From: an uncultured bacterium
GTDB taxonomy: Bacteria; Verrucomicrobiota; Lentisphaeria; Victivallales; UBA1829
Assembly (NCBI GenBank): GCA_902778895.1
Contig: CACYZF010000002.1
Location: 1 to 64,000, forward strand
Length of the DNA: 64,000 nucleotides
Reading direction: 5' to 3'
Shown here piece by piece: positions 7,939 to 14,823 of the stretch (position 1 is the stretch's first letter; each line of letters opens with the position of its first letter). The notes beneath the pieces are model-generated. The model saw nothing but the letters and a program-made list of their open reading frames with translations. It had not been told where the DNA came from and ran no database searches. The position numbers and the translations under genes are program-made.

Positions 7939-8283
7939 TCAACCCGGAGTAGATTTAAAAACTAGATTTAAACTAGATTTAAACTGTGTTTTGGAATAAA
8001 TACGGCCCATCATCCTTCTGTCTTTTTCTATTGGCGTCAAGACAACAGGGCCGAGTTCGTAGGCGGATGCCTGACGGGTTACGGTCGTTACGGTGCCATC
8101 GCTGTGTGTGGTGACGATGGTCGTTGTCGGAATTACCGCAGGAGCGCAAGGAACCACGACAGAAGCCGGGGCATAGACTGTCGTGCCGGGAACGGGCTTT
8201 GCCGGTGACGTAACAACGATCTGTGTGGAGCCGTGGATCAGAGACCCGGCAGCTTCTGCCGTGCCGACCACGACGCCTTCCAC
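7939..8283 (-). CDS. Thr/Val-rich hypothetical protein, probably a gene remnant
   Basis: A 114-residue frame from a GTG at 8283 rich in Thr, Val, Pro and Ala (for example VVTSPAKPVPGTTVYAPASV and TTIVTTHSDGTVTTVTRQAS). It looks like the C-terminal part of a small surface or lipoprotein. The reading frame upstream runs into the tandem hairpin array (8308-8469) and stops at 8314-8316, and beyond the array a signal-peptide-like frame (MRGYSLPCAAIICAGAG) is read on the same strand in another frame. This fits a gene split by the repeat array, but I cannot prove it. The last residues are encoded by the 11-bp direct repeats at 7950-7984. No family was recognised. Confidence 0.35.
   Translation of the reverse strand: MEGVVVGTAEAAGSLIHGSTQIVVTSPAKPVPGTTVYAPASVVVPCAPAVIPTTTIVTTHSDGTVTTVTRQASAYELGPVVLTPIEKDRRMMGRIYSKTQFKSSLNLVFKSTPG
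7950..7984. repeat. Three direct repeats TAGATTTAAAC
   Basis: Units lie at 7950-7962 (two extra A), 7963-7973 and 7974-7984. Each holds the palindrome TTTAAA. They lie between the ATPase gene and the Thr/Val-rich frame. They could be an operator, iteron-like binding sites or simple slippage. Confidence 0.6.
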
Positions 8284-8307
8284 AACGGCAAGCGGTAATG
8301 TGCGGCA

Positions 8308-8469
8308 GTGCTCTCAGCTTCGCTTGAGCACCAGGCAAAGCTTGGACTGCGGCAGTACCCGGCTTCGCTTGAGCACCAGGCTAACGTCTGGACTGAAGTA
8401 GTGCGCGGCTATGCTCGCGCACAAAGACAAACGACTGGACAGCAGCAGTGCCCGGCTTCGCTCGGGTAC
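8308..8469. repeat. Tandem array of four hairpin repeats, period 46-47 bp
   Basis: Four 22-24-base palindromic cores start at 8308, 8355, 8401 and 8448. Their general form is GTGCNCGGCTTCGCTCGNGCAC. The best copy, GTGCGCGGCTATGCTCGCGCAC at 8401-8422, is almost perfectly self-complementary. The DNA between cores is also homologous (CAAA..-CTGGAC-rich), so whole 47-bp units are repeated. Related cores occur at 48429-48553 near mreC. This is REP-like dispersed repeat DNA, not a CRISPR. Confidence 0.75.
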
Positions 8470-8571
8470 GAAGACAAATGCATGCATTATAGTATTCCGC
8501 TCCGCGGGCGTGCCCTGCCCCGGCACAGATAATCGCAGCACACGGCAGGCTGTACCCCCGCATGAACACAC

Positions 8572-8606
8572 AAAAAAGCCCCCGGGTCTCAGCGAGATCC
8601 GGGGGC
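8572..8606 (-). terminator. Rho-independent terminator of the GH9 gene
   Basis: A 13-base stem GCCCCCGGGTCTC (8578-8590) / GAGATCCGGGGGC (8594-8606) with one mismatch lies about 30 bases after the GH9 stop. On the minus strand it is followed by six T residues. On the plus strand GTTCTTTTT follows, so it may work in both directions. Confidence 0.88.
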
Positions 8607-8634
8607 GTTCTTTTTGCTGATGTGATGTAAGAGG

Positions 8635-11600
8635 TTATTTGCTCTTCACCATTTTCTTGAAGGCTTCGCTGAACAGCAGGTAATTGCTGTTGCCGGCGAC
8701 CGTACCTTCGTTTTCGCCCCAGAAGAACGGCCAGTCGTCGACGTTCTCGAAGTGGTCGGGTCTGCGGAACAGCAGGCCGGGGGCCACGTTGCCGGGGATG
8801 AACGAGAGGTCGGCGCGGTTGTTGCCGTAGAACATCGCTTTCGGACGCGCGGCGCCGACCGCGGCCACCAGCGAGTAGTTGTGATACGGATGGCAGCCGA
8901 ACAGGAACGCCGCGGCCTTGTAGGCGTAGCTCTTGTCGATGATCTCCGGGAAGTAGAGGTTGGCGAGGGTCGCCGTGAGCCCCATTTCCGTAACGGAACC
9001 GCTGCCGGCCCAGTTGCCTTCGGGGATGGGCACGCCGTACGGGTTCAGATCCTCGTAGCTGTCCAGATATTCCTTGTAGTCTTCCACATAGGGAACGAGT
9101 TTCTTCTTGAAATCGTCGCTCAGGTAGGGAAGCGCTTCAAGGGCGGGACGGATGCTGTTCGCGCCGCGGCTCAGAGACTGCAGCAGATCCTGTTCGAGCT
9201 GTTCCTTGTAGGATTCTTCTCCGGTCGTACGGTACATCTGCAGGTTGAAGTTGTTGCCGACGCTGAAGCCGGGGCCGCCGATGCCCATGCCGCCGCTCGT
9301 CGCGCTGTTGCTGCTGCCGGGCACGAGGGCCGTCATCTTGTACTTCCGCACGAGACGGTAGAAATCGCGCATCGCGGAAGCGGAGTCGGTCTTGTCGGTT
9401 TCGAGGAGTTTCGCGATGGCGTCGGCTTCGATCTCCAGGAACTCAAGCAAATCGGACTTCTGCTGTTCGGCAGTGTCGGAGAGGTTGACCCCGGCTTTCT
9501 TCGCGAGGTCGCGGATCTTTGCATTCGCATCGTTGATATCCTGCTGAATCTTGGCGTAGGCCGTTTTGTCCTTCGCTTCGATCTGTTTCAGGGCCTGTTC
9601 GCGCGGGGTCTCGGCTTTCAGACGGTCAATGGTCTGCTGAAGCTGACCCGTGCGGGATGCGCCTGCGCCACCGGCCATACCACCCATACCACCGCGACCG
9701 CCGCCGAAGCCGCCCATGCCGCCGCCGAAGCCGCCCATACCGGCACCACCGGCAGGACGCTGTGCGCCAGCACCAAATCCGGCACCGGCACCCGGGCCAC
9801 CAGCAGCACCGGCAGGACGCTGTCCGCCCATGCCGCCACCGAAGCCGCCCATGCCGCCGCCAAAACCAGCGCCAGCACCAGGACCACCAGCACCACCGGC
9901 AGGACGCTGTGCGCCAGCACCAAAGCCAGCAGCACCGCCGCTAAAGCCGGCACCAGCACCACCGGCAGGACGCTGTCCGCCCATGCCGCCGCCGAAGCCG
10001 CCCATGCCGCTGGCGGGTGCGTTGCCTTCATCCTCGAGGCGTTTTACCTGCGCCATGCAGCGTTCGGCAAGTTCGTCGTTGTACCCTTTCAGCACGCGGG
10101 CTGCCGCGGCAAACAGGGTAACTTCATTGCGGCTTATGCCACGACCACTACCTCTGGTGAACGCCCACATATCGTCGGGGTTGCCGCTGCGCTTGCCGTC
10201 TTCGGAGATCTCGAACCGTTTCAGGCTGGGATCATACTGCAGACCGTCCGTGATGGTGGCTGCATCGCCCAGATGCTGGTAGTTGTCAAGGACCGAGTTG
10301 GAGAGCGTCATCGCGAAGTGTCCGAGCTGTTCGGCCTGGGCAAGGAAGTTCAGCACGCTGTGTTCGATGTACTGCAGGATATCGGGCTTGCCGTCCGGAC
10401 GGTGCAGGTCGACATAACGCTGTTCCTCGCTCACGAACGTTTCGTCACGGTCGTCGTGGAAGAGTTCCCAGGCCATGATCAGACTGTTGAGCATATTCGA
10501 GGTGGCGCCGATTTCGATGTCGAAGTCGCCGGCATCGAAGAAGCCACCCACATTCAGGCCGGGGATCAGCTCATAGGGCTTGTAGGGGGTGCCGTCGGGC
10601 TTAATCGCGGTTTCCTGCCCCTGGAAGTGGCCGTCGAAATGGTCGCTCGGCGGGGCCTGCATGTAGCCTTCCTTGAAGGGCTCGCCGTGCCAGATGCGGT
10701 ACGCCTCGTTGACCGTCATGTGGTTCATGTGGATGGGGAGCCACACGTCGCTGGTGGCGTCGGTGATCTGGTCGTAGACGGAATCATTGATGATGAAGTT
10801 GCCGGCCTTGTTGTCGCCGTACTTGATGTAGTAGATGCCGGGCTCTTTCACCTTGCTGAAGTCGAATCTCACGTAGTTGTACTTGTAGAAGTCGCCCCAT
10901 TCCTTGACCTTGCCGGAGTATGCCAGAGTCTCGCTGCCGTCTTCGTTGATCTTCCACAGTTCGGCGGTCTCAAGAGGCTTGTCATTCTTGTCAAGTTCGA
11001 TCACGGCCACCTTCGGCTGATCGGGGACATATCCCACCTGGGAATAACCGATATTCGGTTCGCGGATCCAGCCCGGGACGGCGTTCGGTTCGACGATCCA
11101 GGTCATCACCTTGCCGGTCTTATTGGCGGGCAGCAGGGTGCGCAGCGTGTACCAGCCGTTCTGCGCGACGATACGGCCGTCGAACAGCTCCATCGGGCAA
11201 TCCGACGTGATCTTGATCATGCGTTCGGGCGCATCGGGCGCGATCACGAAAGTCTTGCCCGATTCGAGCGGCAACGGATCGACGAACTTGCCGGTGTCGC
11301 GGTCGTCGTAGGTACGGAATCCCTTGTACTGGCGCGCCTTCTCTTCGTTCGGCAGGACCTCGGTCTTGCTGACGGCATAACGCGGGAACCGGTTGATGCG
11401 GCCGTCCACGATGTAGGTCTTACCCCAGTACTGGGACGGGATGAATTCCAGGTTGAAGCCGGCTTTGCCGACCACGGACTCGGGCAGCGGCTCGTCCAGA
11501 TAGAGGGCGAGCTCCACTGCATTGCCCTTCGGCGTGGCCACGACGCGCGAGGCGAAATTGTAGTCGTTGAAGCGCATCTGGACTTCAATGGAGTTGTTTG

Positions 11601-11943
11601 CCTGATTCACTCTGCGCGTCGACTGGGGGACCAGGTCCCACTGCTCGGGGGTCTTGCTCAGTCTCACGGCGCCGCCCTGAACGGTTCTCACGCCGTGGTG
11701 AATGATCTCGATGCCGGCGTTCTTCTCGTCGTTGAACCCGCCGGTGAAGGCGTTGCTGAACACCAGGAAATTGACGCCCTGCCGTTCAAAATAGCCTTTG
11801 TCGTTCAGGACAAGGCCCTGGTTCTGCTGTTGGGTCTGACTCTGACCGGACTGCCGGCCCGCGGACGGGACCTGAGCCTGGGCATAAACGGCAATCGCAG
11901 TCAAAGCGATCGCGAGGAGGGGGGAACAAGAGCGCATATTCAT
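8635..11943 (-). CDS. Secreted glycoside hydrolase family 9 protein with Gly/Ala-rich insert
   Basis: 1102 residues with signal peptide MNMRSCSPLLAIALTAIAVYAQAQ. After an N-terminal beta-rich region (about 40-300), a cellulase N-terminal Ig-like domain starts at NIGYSQVGYVPDQPKVAV and leads into a GH9 barrel. GGFFDAGDFD (near 465-474) holds the DAGD catalytic-base aspartates, HPYHNYSLVAAVG the conserved His segment, and GENEGTVAGNSNYL near the C-terminus (around 1075) the general-acid Glu. Between them the catalytic domain is interrupted by about 125 residues of MGGFGGGMGGQRPAG-type repeats (about 641-765) and a helical charged segment (about 765-900). GH9 enzymes cleave beta-glucans by inversion; the exact substrate here is unknown. 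It stands alone, with its own promoter and terminator. Confidence 0.88.
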   Translation of the reverse strand: MNMRSCSPLLAIALTAIAVYAQAQVPSAGRQSGQSQTQQQNQGLVLNDKGYFERQGVNFLVFSNAFTGGFNDEKNAGIEIIHHGVRTVQGGAVRLSKTPEQWDLVPQSTRRVNQANNSIEVQMRFNDYNFASRVVATPKGNAVELALYLDEPLPESVVGKAGFNLEFIPSQYWGKTYIVDGRINRFPRYAVSKTEVLPNEEKARQYKGFRTYDDRDTGKFVDPLPLESGKTFVIAPDAPERMIKITSDCPMELFDGRIVAQNGWYTLRTLLPANKTGKVMTWIVEPNAVPGWIREPNIGYSQVGYVPDQPKVAVIELDKNDKPLETAELWKINEDGSETLAYSGKVKEWGDFYKYNYVRFDFSKVKEPGIYYIKYGDNKAGNFIINDSVYDQITDATSDVWLPIHMNHMTVNEAYRIWHGEPFKEGYMQAPPSDHFDGHFQGQETAIKPDGTPYKPYELIPGLNVGGFFDAGDFDIEIGATSNMLNSLIMAWELFHDDRDETFVSEEQRYVDLHRPDGKPDILQYIEHSVLNFLAQAEQLGHFAMTLSNSVLDNYQHLGDAATITDGLQYDPSLKRFEISEDGKRSGNPDDMWAFTRGSGRGISRNEVTLFAAAARVLKGYNDELAERCMAQVKRLEDEGNAPASGMGGFGGGMGGQRPAGGAGAGFSGGAAGFGAGAQRPAGGAGGPGAGAGFGGGMGGFGGGMGGQRPAGAAGGPGAGAGFGAGAQRPAGGAGMGGFGGGMGGFGGGRGGMGGMAGGAGASRTGQLQQTIDRLKAETPREQALKQIEAKDKTAYAKIQQDINDANAKIRDLAKKAGVNLSDTAEQQKSDLLEFLEIEADAIAKLLETDKTDSASAMRDFYRLVRKYKMTALVPGSSNSATSGGMGIGGPGFSVGNNFNLQMYRTTGEESYKEQLEQDLLQSLSRGANSIRPALEALPYLSDDFKKKLVPYVEDYKEYLDSYEDLNPYGVPIPEGNWAGSGSVTEMGLTATLANLYFPEIIDKSYAYKAAAFLFGCHPYHNYSLVAAVGAARPKAMFYGNNRADLSFIPGNVAPGLLFRRPDHFENVDDWPFFWGENEGTVAGNSNYLLFSEAFKKMVKSK
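9650..10020 (-). repeat. Low-complexity Gly/Ala-rich coding repeat inside the GH9 gene
   Basis: DNA words such as CCGCCGAAGCCGCCCATGCC and GCACCACCGGCAGGACGCTG recur many times, encoding GGFGGGMGG and QRPAGGAGAG blocks in alternating order. Copies are near identical at DNA level, so recent expansion by slippage or recombination is likely. Length may differ between strains. Confidence 0.85.
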
Positions 11944-12028
11944 GCTGATGGTCCTTATGAGGCGGAGGGAACCGCCTTTTTTGAGGTTGTTATTTGGAAA
12001 TGGATATATTTTTTTCGATTAACATATA

Positions 12029-12057
12029 CATATACTCCGTTTTGTCTCAAAATGCAA
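12029..12057 (-). promoter_or_regulatory. Possible promoter of the GH9 gene
   Basis: On the minus strand TTGCAT (12057-12052) and TATATG (12034-12029) are 17 bases apart, about 85 bases upstream of the GH9 start, in an AT-rich block. AAGGA precedes the ATG. Confidence 0.45.
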
Positions 12058-12122
12058 GCGGAAACGGAAAGGATTTGTGAGTTTTTTGAGCAAGAACGAC
12101 GGAAAAAGAAACCGATGTATGC

Positions 12123-12188
12123 AAAAACGGGCTGCCGCAGTTCGGCAGGCAACCCCGGCCGTTCAACTCCGGCGATCAGCCCGTTTTT
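12123..12188. other. Branched inverted repeat with T-tracts on both sides (terminator or small RNA)
   Basis: AAAAACGGGCTG (12123-12134) pairs perfectly with CAGCCCGTTTTT (12177-12188), a 12-bp stem enclosing 42 bases that can fold into two further small hairpins (CCG-CAGTT-CGG and CCGG-N10-CCGG). T-runs follow on either strand. It lies between two divergent promoters (12029-12057 and 12236-12264), so neither flanking mRNA should contain it. It could be a bidirectional insulator terminator or an independent small RNA. I could not match it to a known riboswitch. Confidence 0.55.
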
Positions 12189-12235
12189 TTCTTTCATTCG
12201 CAATCATTTGTTTTCGTTTTTCTCCGGTTCCGGGC

Positions 12236-12264
12236 TTGATTTCGCGCGCATGCGAGTGTATATT
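12236..12264 (+). promoter_or_regulatory. Sigma70-type promoter of the iron-sulfur membrane protein gene
   Basis: TTGATT (12236-12241) and TATATT (12259-12264) with a 17-base spacer, 40 bases upstream of the ATG at 12305. Confidence 0.7.
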
Positions 12265-12304
12265 CAAACGACAAAATAGCAGACACATCATTTTTTGAGG
12301 CGAA

Positions 12305-12976
12305 ATGAACATGGCGAATAAGAAACCGTTCCCCGTAAAACGCTCCGTCGAGGCGCTGATGTTCGTGGTCGTACTGGCGCTGGGCTGGCGCTATCCTCTT
12401 CTCGCATACTGCATGTTCCTCAACGTGGCCATCGGGATCGCTGGCGCGTTGCGACACGGAGGACGGCACGGATGCGGCACATTCTGCCCGCGCGGCGCGT
12501 TCTATTCGTTCCTGCCCGACACCGGCCGGAAGCTCCCAGCCGGGCTCCTTGCCCGAAAAACGTCGATCGCGGTCATGGTCGTAATGCTTCTCGCCCTGGC
12601 GCTCTGGCTCCGTCCGAACTCGATCCGCGCCTGGGGGATGCTCTTCTACATCATGATCGCCATCACGACGACGGTCGGCCTGATCGGCTGGCTGGTCTTC
12701 AACCGCTACTTCTGGTGTTCGATCTGCCCGATGGGAAAGATATACAAGACGATCCGTCCGTACCGGAGCGGCATCCGCATCGCCGGCACGTGCGTGAAGT
12801 GCGGACTCTGCGCGAAAGCCTGCCCGTTCGGATTCTTCCCGCCCGAAGCGGCGGAGAACGGCCTTTTCCGTAATCCCGACTGCATGCACTGCCGCCGCTG
12901 CATCGAACGCTGCCCCAAACACGCGCTCACGATGGAGAGTCCGGTCGGAGCGGCCGGAAGAATCGAACAGGGATGA
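12305..12976 (+). CDS. NapH/CcoG-like 4Fe-4S membrane protein
   Basis: 223 residues with about four membrane helices (roughly 15-32, 36-52, 84-101, 106-125). Two membrane-proximal motifs, CGTFCPRGAFYSF and CSICPMGKIYK, are the CxxxCP and CxxCP signatures of NapH/NosR/CcoG-type proteins. A soluble C-terminal ferredoxin domain follows with CVKCGLCAKACPFG and CMHCRRCIERCPKHA, enough for two 4Fe-4S clusters. Relatives pass electrons from quinol or ferredoxin across the membrane to a periplasmic or maturation partner. No nitrate reductase, Nos or cbb3 genes lie nearby, so the partner is unknown. The first ATG is used; a second in-frame ATG is 6 bases on. Confidence 0.85.
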   Translation: MNMANKKPFPVKRSVEALMFVVVLALGWRYPLLAYCMFLNVAIGIAGALRHGGRHGCGTFCPRGAFYSFLPDTGRKLPAGLLARKTSIAVMVVMLLALALWLRPNSIRAWGMLFYIMIAITTTVGLIGWLVFNRYFWCSICPMGKIYKTIRPYRSGIRIAGTCVKCGLCAKACPFGFFPPEAAENGLFRNPDCMHCRRCIERCPKHALTMESPVGAAGRIEQG

Positions 12977-12994
12977 ACGGAAGACGAACTGACC

Positions 12995-13585
12995 ATGGCG
13001 GGATCCGGACACAGGATGACACCGAAGGGAACGGACATCTTTTGTTGTCTCATCGCTTTTCTGGCGGTCGTTCTGCTCGCCGCTTTTATGATCCTGCCGA
13101 GGTGGATCCCGCGCGACGATCCCGAGGGCGTTTACAATGCGCGTTGTTGGCTGGCGAACTGCCTGTGCGACGACGGGAGAGCATTCCTTGTCGTCACAAA
13201 TCATAACACGTACCAGACTGTCTGGTCCCATCCCGGTGAAGATTTCATAAATACGGAGGGGACCTGGAAAAACGGACCGGATGATAATTCATTTGTTTTC
13301 GAGATGGAGAACGCTGCCGGAGAGACTTTGACCTTCCAGGTGGAATGTTATTGGGGCGGCATGAAATGGCGGTTTGAAACCGAGGGCATTCAATCGGGCT
13401 TTTTCTGGTTCCCGAGGCTGATATCCGAGGTGTATTGCGATTATTACAACAGGGATTTCTGGCTGAACGGAGCTATATTCGCCGGCATCATTTTGATTGT
13501 GACAGGCATCATGGACGTATTATTAAACGTTTGGAAAACGGGCAAGTTGTCGAAGCAGCACATAAAGAACAGACAAAAGCAATAA
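12995..13585 (+). CDS. Hypothetical membrane-anchored protein
   Basis: 196 residues, 18 bases after the iron-sulfur protein gene and probably cotranscribed. A hydrophobic helix lies near 14-34 (DIFCCLIAFLAVVLLAAFMI) and another near 158-178 (LNGAIFAGIILIVTGIMDVL), with about 120 residues between them, presumably outside the membrane, rich in aromatic residues and containing five Cys. The tail is basic. No family was recognised. The pairing with a transmembrane electron carrier suggests an accessory or sensor role, but that is speculation. Confidence 0.7.
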   Translation: MAGSGHRMTPKGTDIFCCLIAFLAVVLLAAFMILPRWIPRDDPEGVYNARCWLANCLCDDGRAFLVVTNHNTYQTVWSHPGEDFINTEGTWKNGPDDNSFVFEMENAAGETLTFQVECYWGGMKWRFETEGIQSGFFWFPRLISEVYCDYYNRDFWLNGAIFAGIILIVTGIMDVLLNVWKTGKLSKQHIKNRQKQ

Positions 13586-13613
13586 AAAACAGATGATGCC
13601 GATGTTTGTGCTC

Positions 13614-13642
13614 TTGTTTTTTATCCGGTTGCGGTGTAAATT
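13614..13642 (+). promoter_or_regulatory. Possible promoter of the DUF4105 gene
   Basis: TTGTTT (13614-13619) and TAAATT (13637-13642) are 17 bases apart, followed 48 bases later by the ATG at 13691, which has GGCGGAG upstream. Confidence 0.45.
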
Positions 13643-13690
13643 AGGCGATATCGGAAATCAAGTCTTAACTTTTCAGGTCGGCGGAGTAAA

Positions 13691-14746
13691 ATGAAAAGCT
13701 GGTTGATACGGATCGCTTCTGTCCTGCGCCTTCGCGCCCGGTTCAGGGCGGCAAGGAAAATGCTGTATTGGATAGCGTTTGTAATTCTGGCGCTCAGTGT
13801 GCCGTGGTGTGCCGGAGCGCTTTTCCACGCCTTCGACATGCCGGTTTTCTTCGCCTGGTGCGGCCTCATCGCTCTGCTTGCATCACTGGCGGCGGCCCTG
13901 TTTACCCGCTGGGGGCTGCTGGCGGCGGCGCTGATCGAGATCCTGCTCACCGGGATATTCTGCCTCATCACTCCGGAAGAACGGTTCCGCCATACCCTTT
14001 GGCAGACTCCCTGGCGACATGCGCTGGAGGTGAACAGACTTGACGATGGAAGATACGAGCTTCTCAATGTGCGCGATTTCGTTTATCGCTCCGAAACCGA
14101 TTTCGACGTCCAGTACCGTACCATGACCGTCGACCCGGAGAAAATCTCCTCCATCGACGCCGTTTTTTCGCATTGGGACAATCAGGAGGGCATCGCCCAC
14201 TCCATGCTCGGGATGAACTTCGCGGACGGCGAAACGGTCGTGATCTCGCTGGAAACCCGTCTGCCGGAGGGCGCGGACCAGAACGGCATCGACGGGATCT
14301 ACCGCCGCTACGGGCTCGCCATGCTCGCCGGAACGCCGGACGATTTCTACGGACTGCGTGTCGACCACCGCGGAGAAACGCTCTACGTCTACCGGCTGAA
14401 TATGGATCGACAGGATCTGCACGACACGGTCCTTTCGATCTTCGAACGGGCGGCGGTGCTCCAGCGGAACCCGCAGTTCTACAACACCCTCTCCCGCAAC
14501 TGCACGACCGGACTTCTGCCGATGCTGCCGGGCGCGGTGGACCTGACGAGCGGAGACATCCGCGTGCTCCTGAACGGTTTGGCGGTCCAGCTGCTCTTTG
14601 AGAAAGACATGGTCGTCCGTCGCGAAGGAGAAAGTTTCGGCTCGATCCGGGCGCGTTCGCTCGTGCCGGGGCTTTGCAGTGGCAAAAACGCGCCGCCCGC
14701 GCATTACGGCGGAGAATCGGAGGCGCGCTGGCTGCGCGAACGCTAA
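13691..14746 (+). CDS. DUF4105 (Lnb N-terminal periplasmic domain-like) membrane protein
   Basis: 351 residues. Three hydrophobic helices near the N-terminus (about 27-48, 51-70, 75-97) are followed by a soluble domain with ISSIDAVFSHWDNQEG, IDGIYRRYGL, LSIFERAAVLQRNPQFYNTL and SRNCTTGLLP. The last motif (NCTT with a preceding basic residue) and the domain length fit DUF4105, a family in Bacteroidetes and Proteobacteria often described as periplasmic and thought to be papain-like around the conserved Cys. Catalytic activity is not established. It opens a plus-strand run of envelope genes. Confidence 0.75.
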   Translation: MKSWLIRIASVLRLRARFRAARKMLYWIAFVILALSVPWCAGALFHAFDMPVFFAWCGLIALLASLAAALFTRWGLLAAALIEILLTGIFCLITPEERFRHTLWQTPWRHALEVNRLDDGRYELLNVRDFVYRSETDFDVQYRTMTVDPEKISSIDAVFSHWDNQEGIAHSMLGMNFADGETVVISLETRLPEGADQNGIDGIYRRYGLAMLAGTPDDFYGLRVDHRGETLYVYRLNMDRQDLHDTVLSIFERAAVLQRNPQFYNTLSRNCTTGLLPMLPGAVDLTSGDIRVLLNGLAVQLLFEKDMVVRREGESFGSIRARSLVPGLCSGKNAPPAHYGGESEARWLRER

Positions 14747-14823
14747 CCCGCCGCAATCCCCCCTGCCCTTCCCACTGCGGTATCCAAGAACGAAAACAAA
14801 CTTAACTTTGAGGAGATACGTAC

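Noticed and set aside
8308..8469. Possible CRISPR array from evenly spaced palindromes
   Set aside because: Cores differ from one another and the DNA between cores is also homologous, unlike CRISPR spacers; there are only four units and no cas genes.
9650..10282. Proline-rich plus-strand frame across the GH9 insert
   Set aside because: Antisense of Gly-rich codons gives Pro-rich sequence; no start signal or independent support.
8752..12279. A 1175-codon plus-strand open frame opposite the GH9 gene
   Set aside because: It is the antisense of the GH9 gene; its translation is low-complexity without domains, while the minus strand has signal peptide and catalytic motifs.
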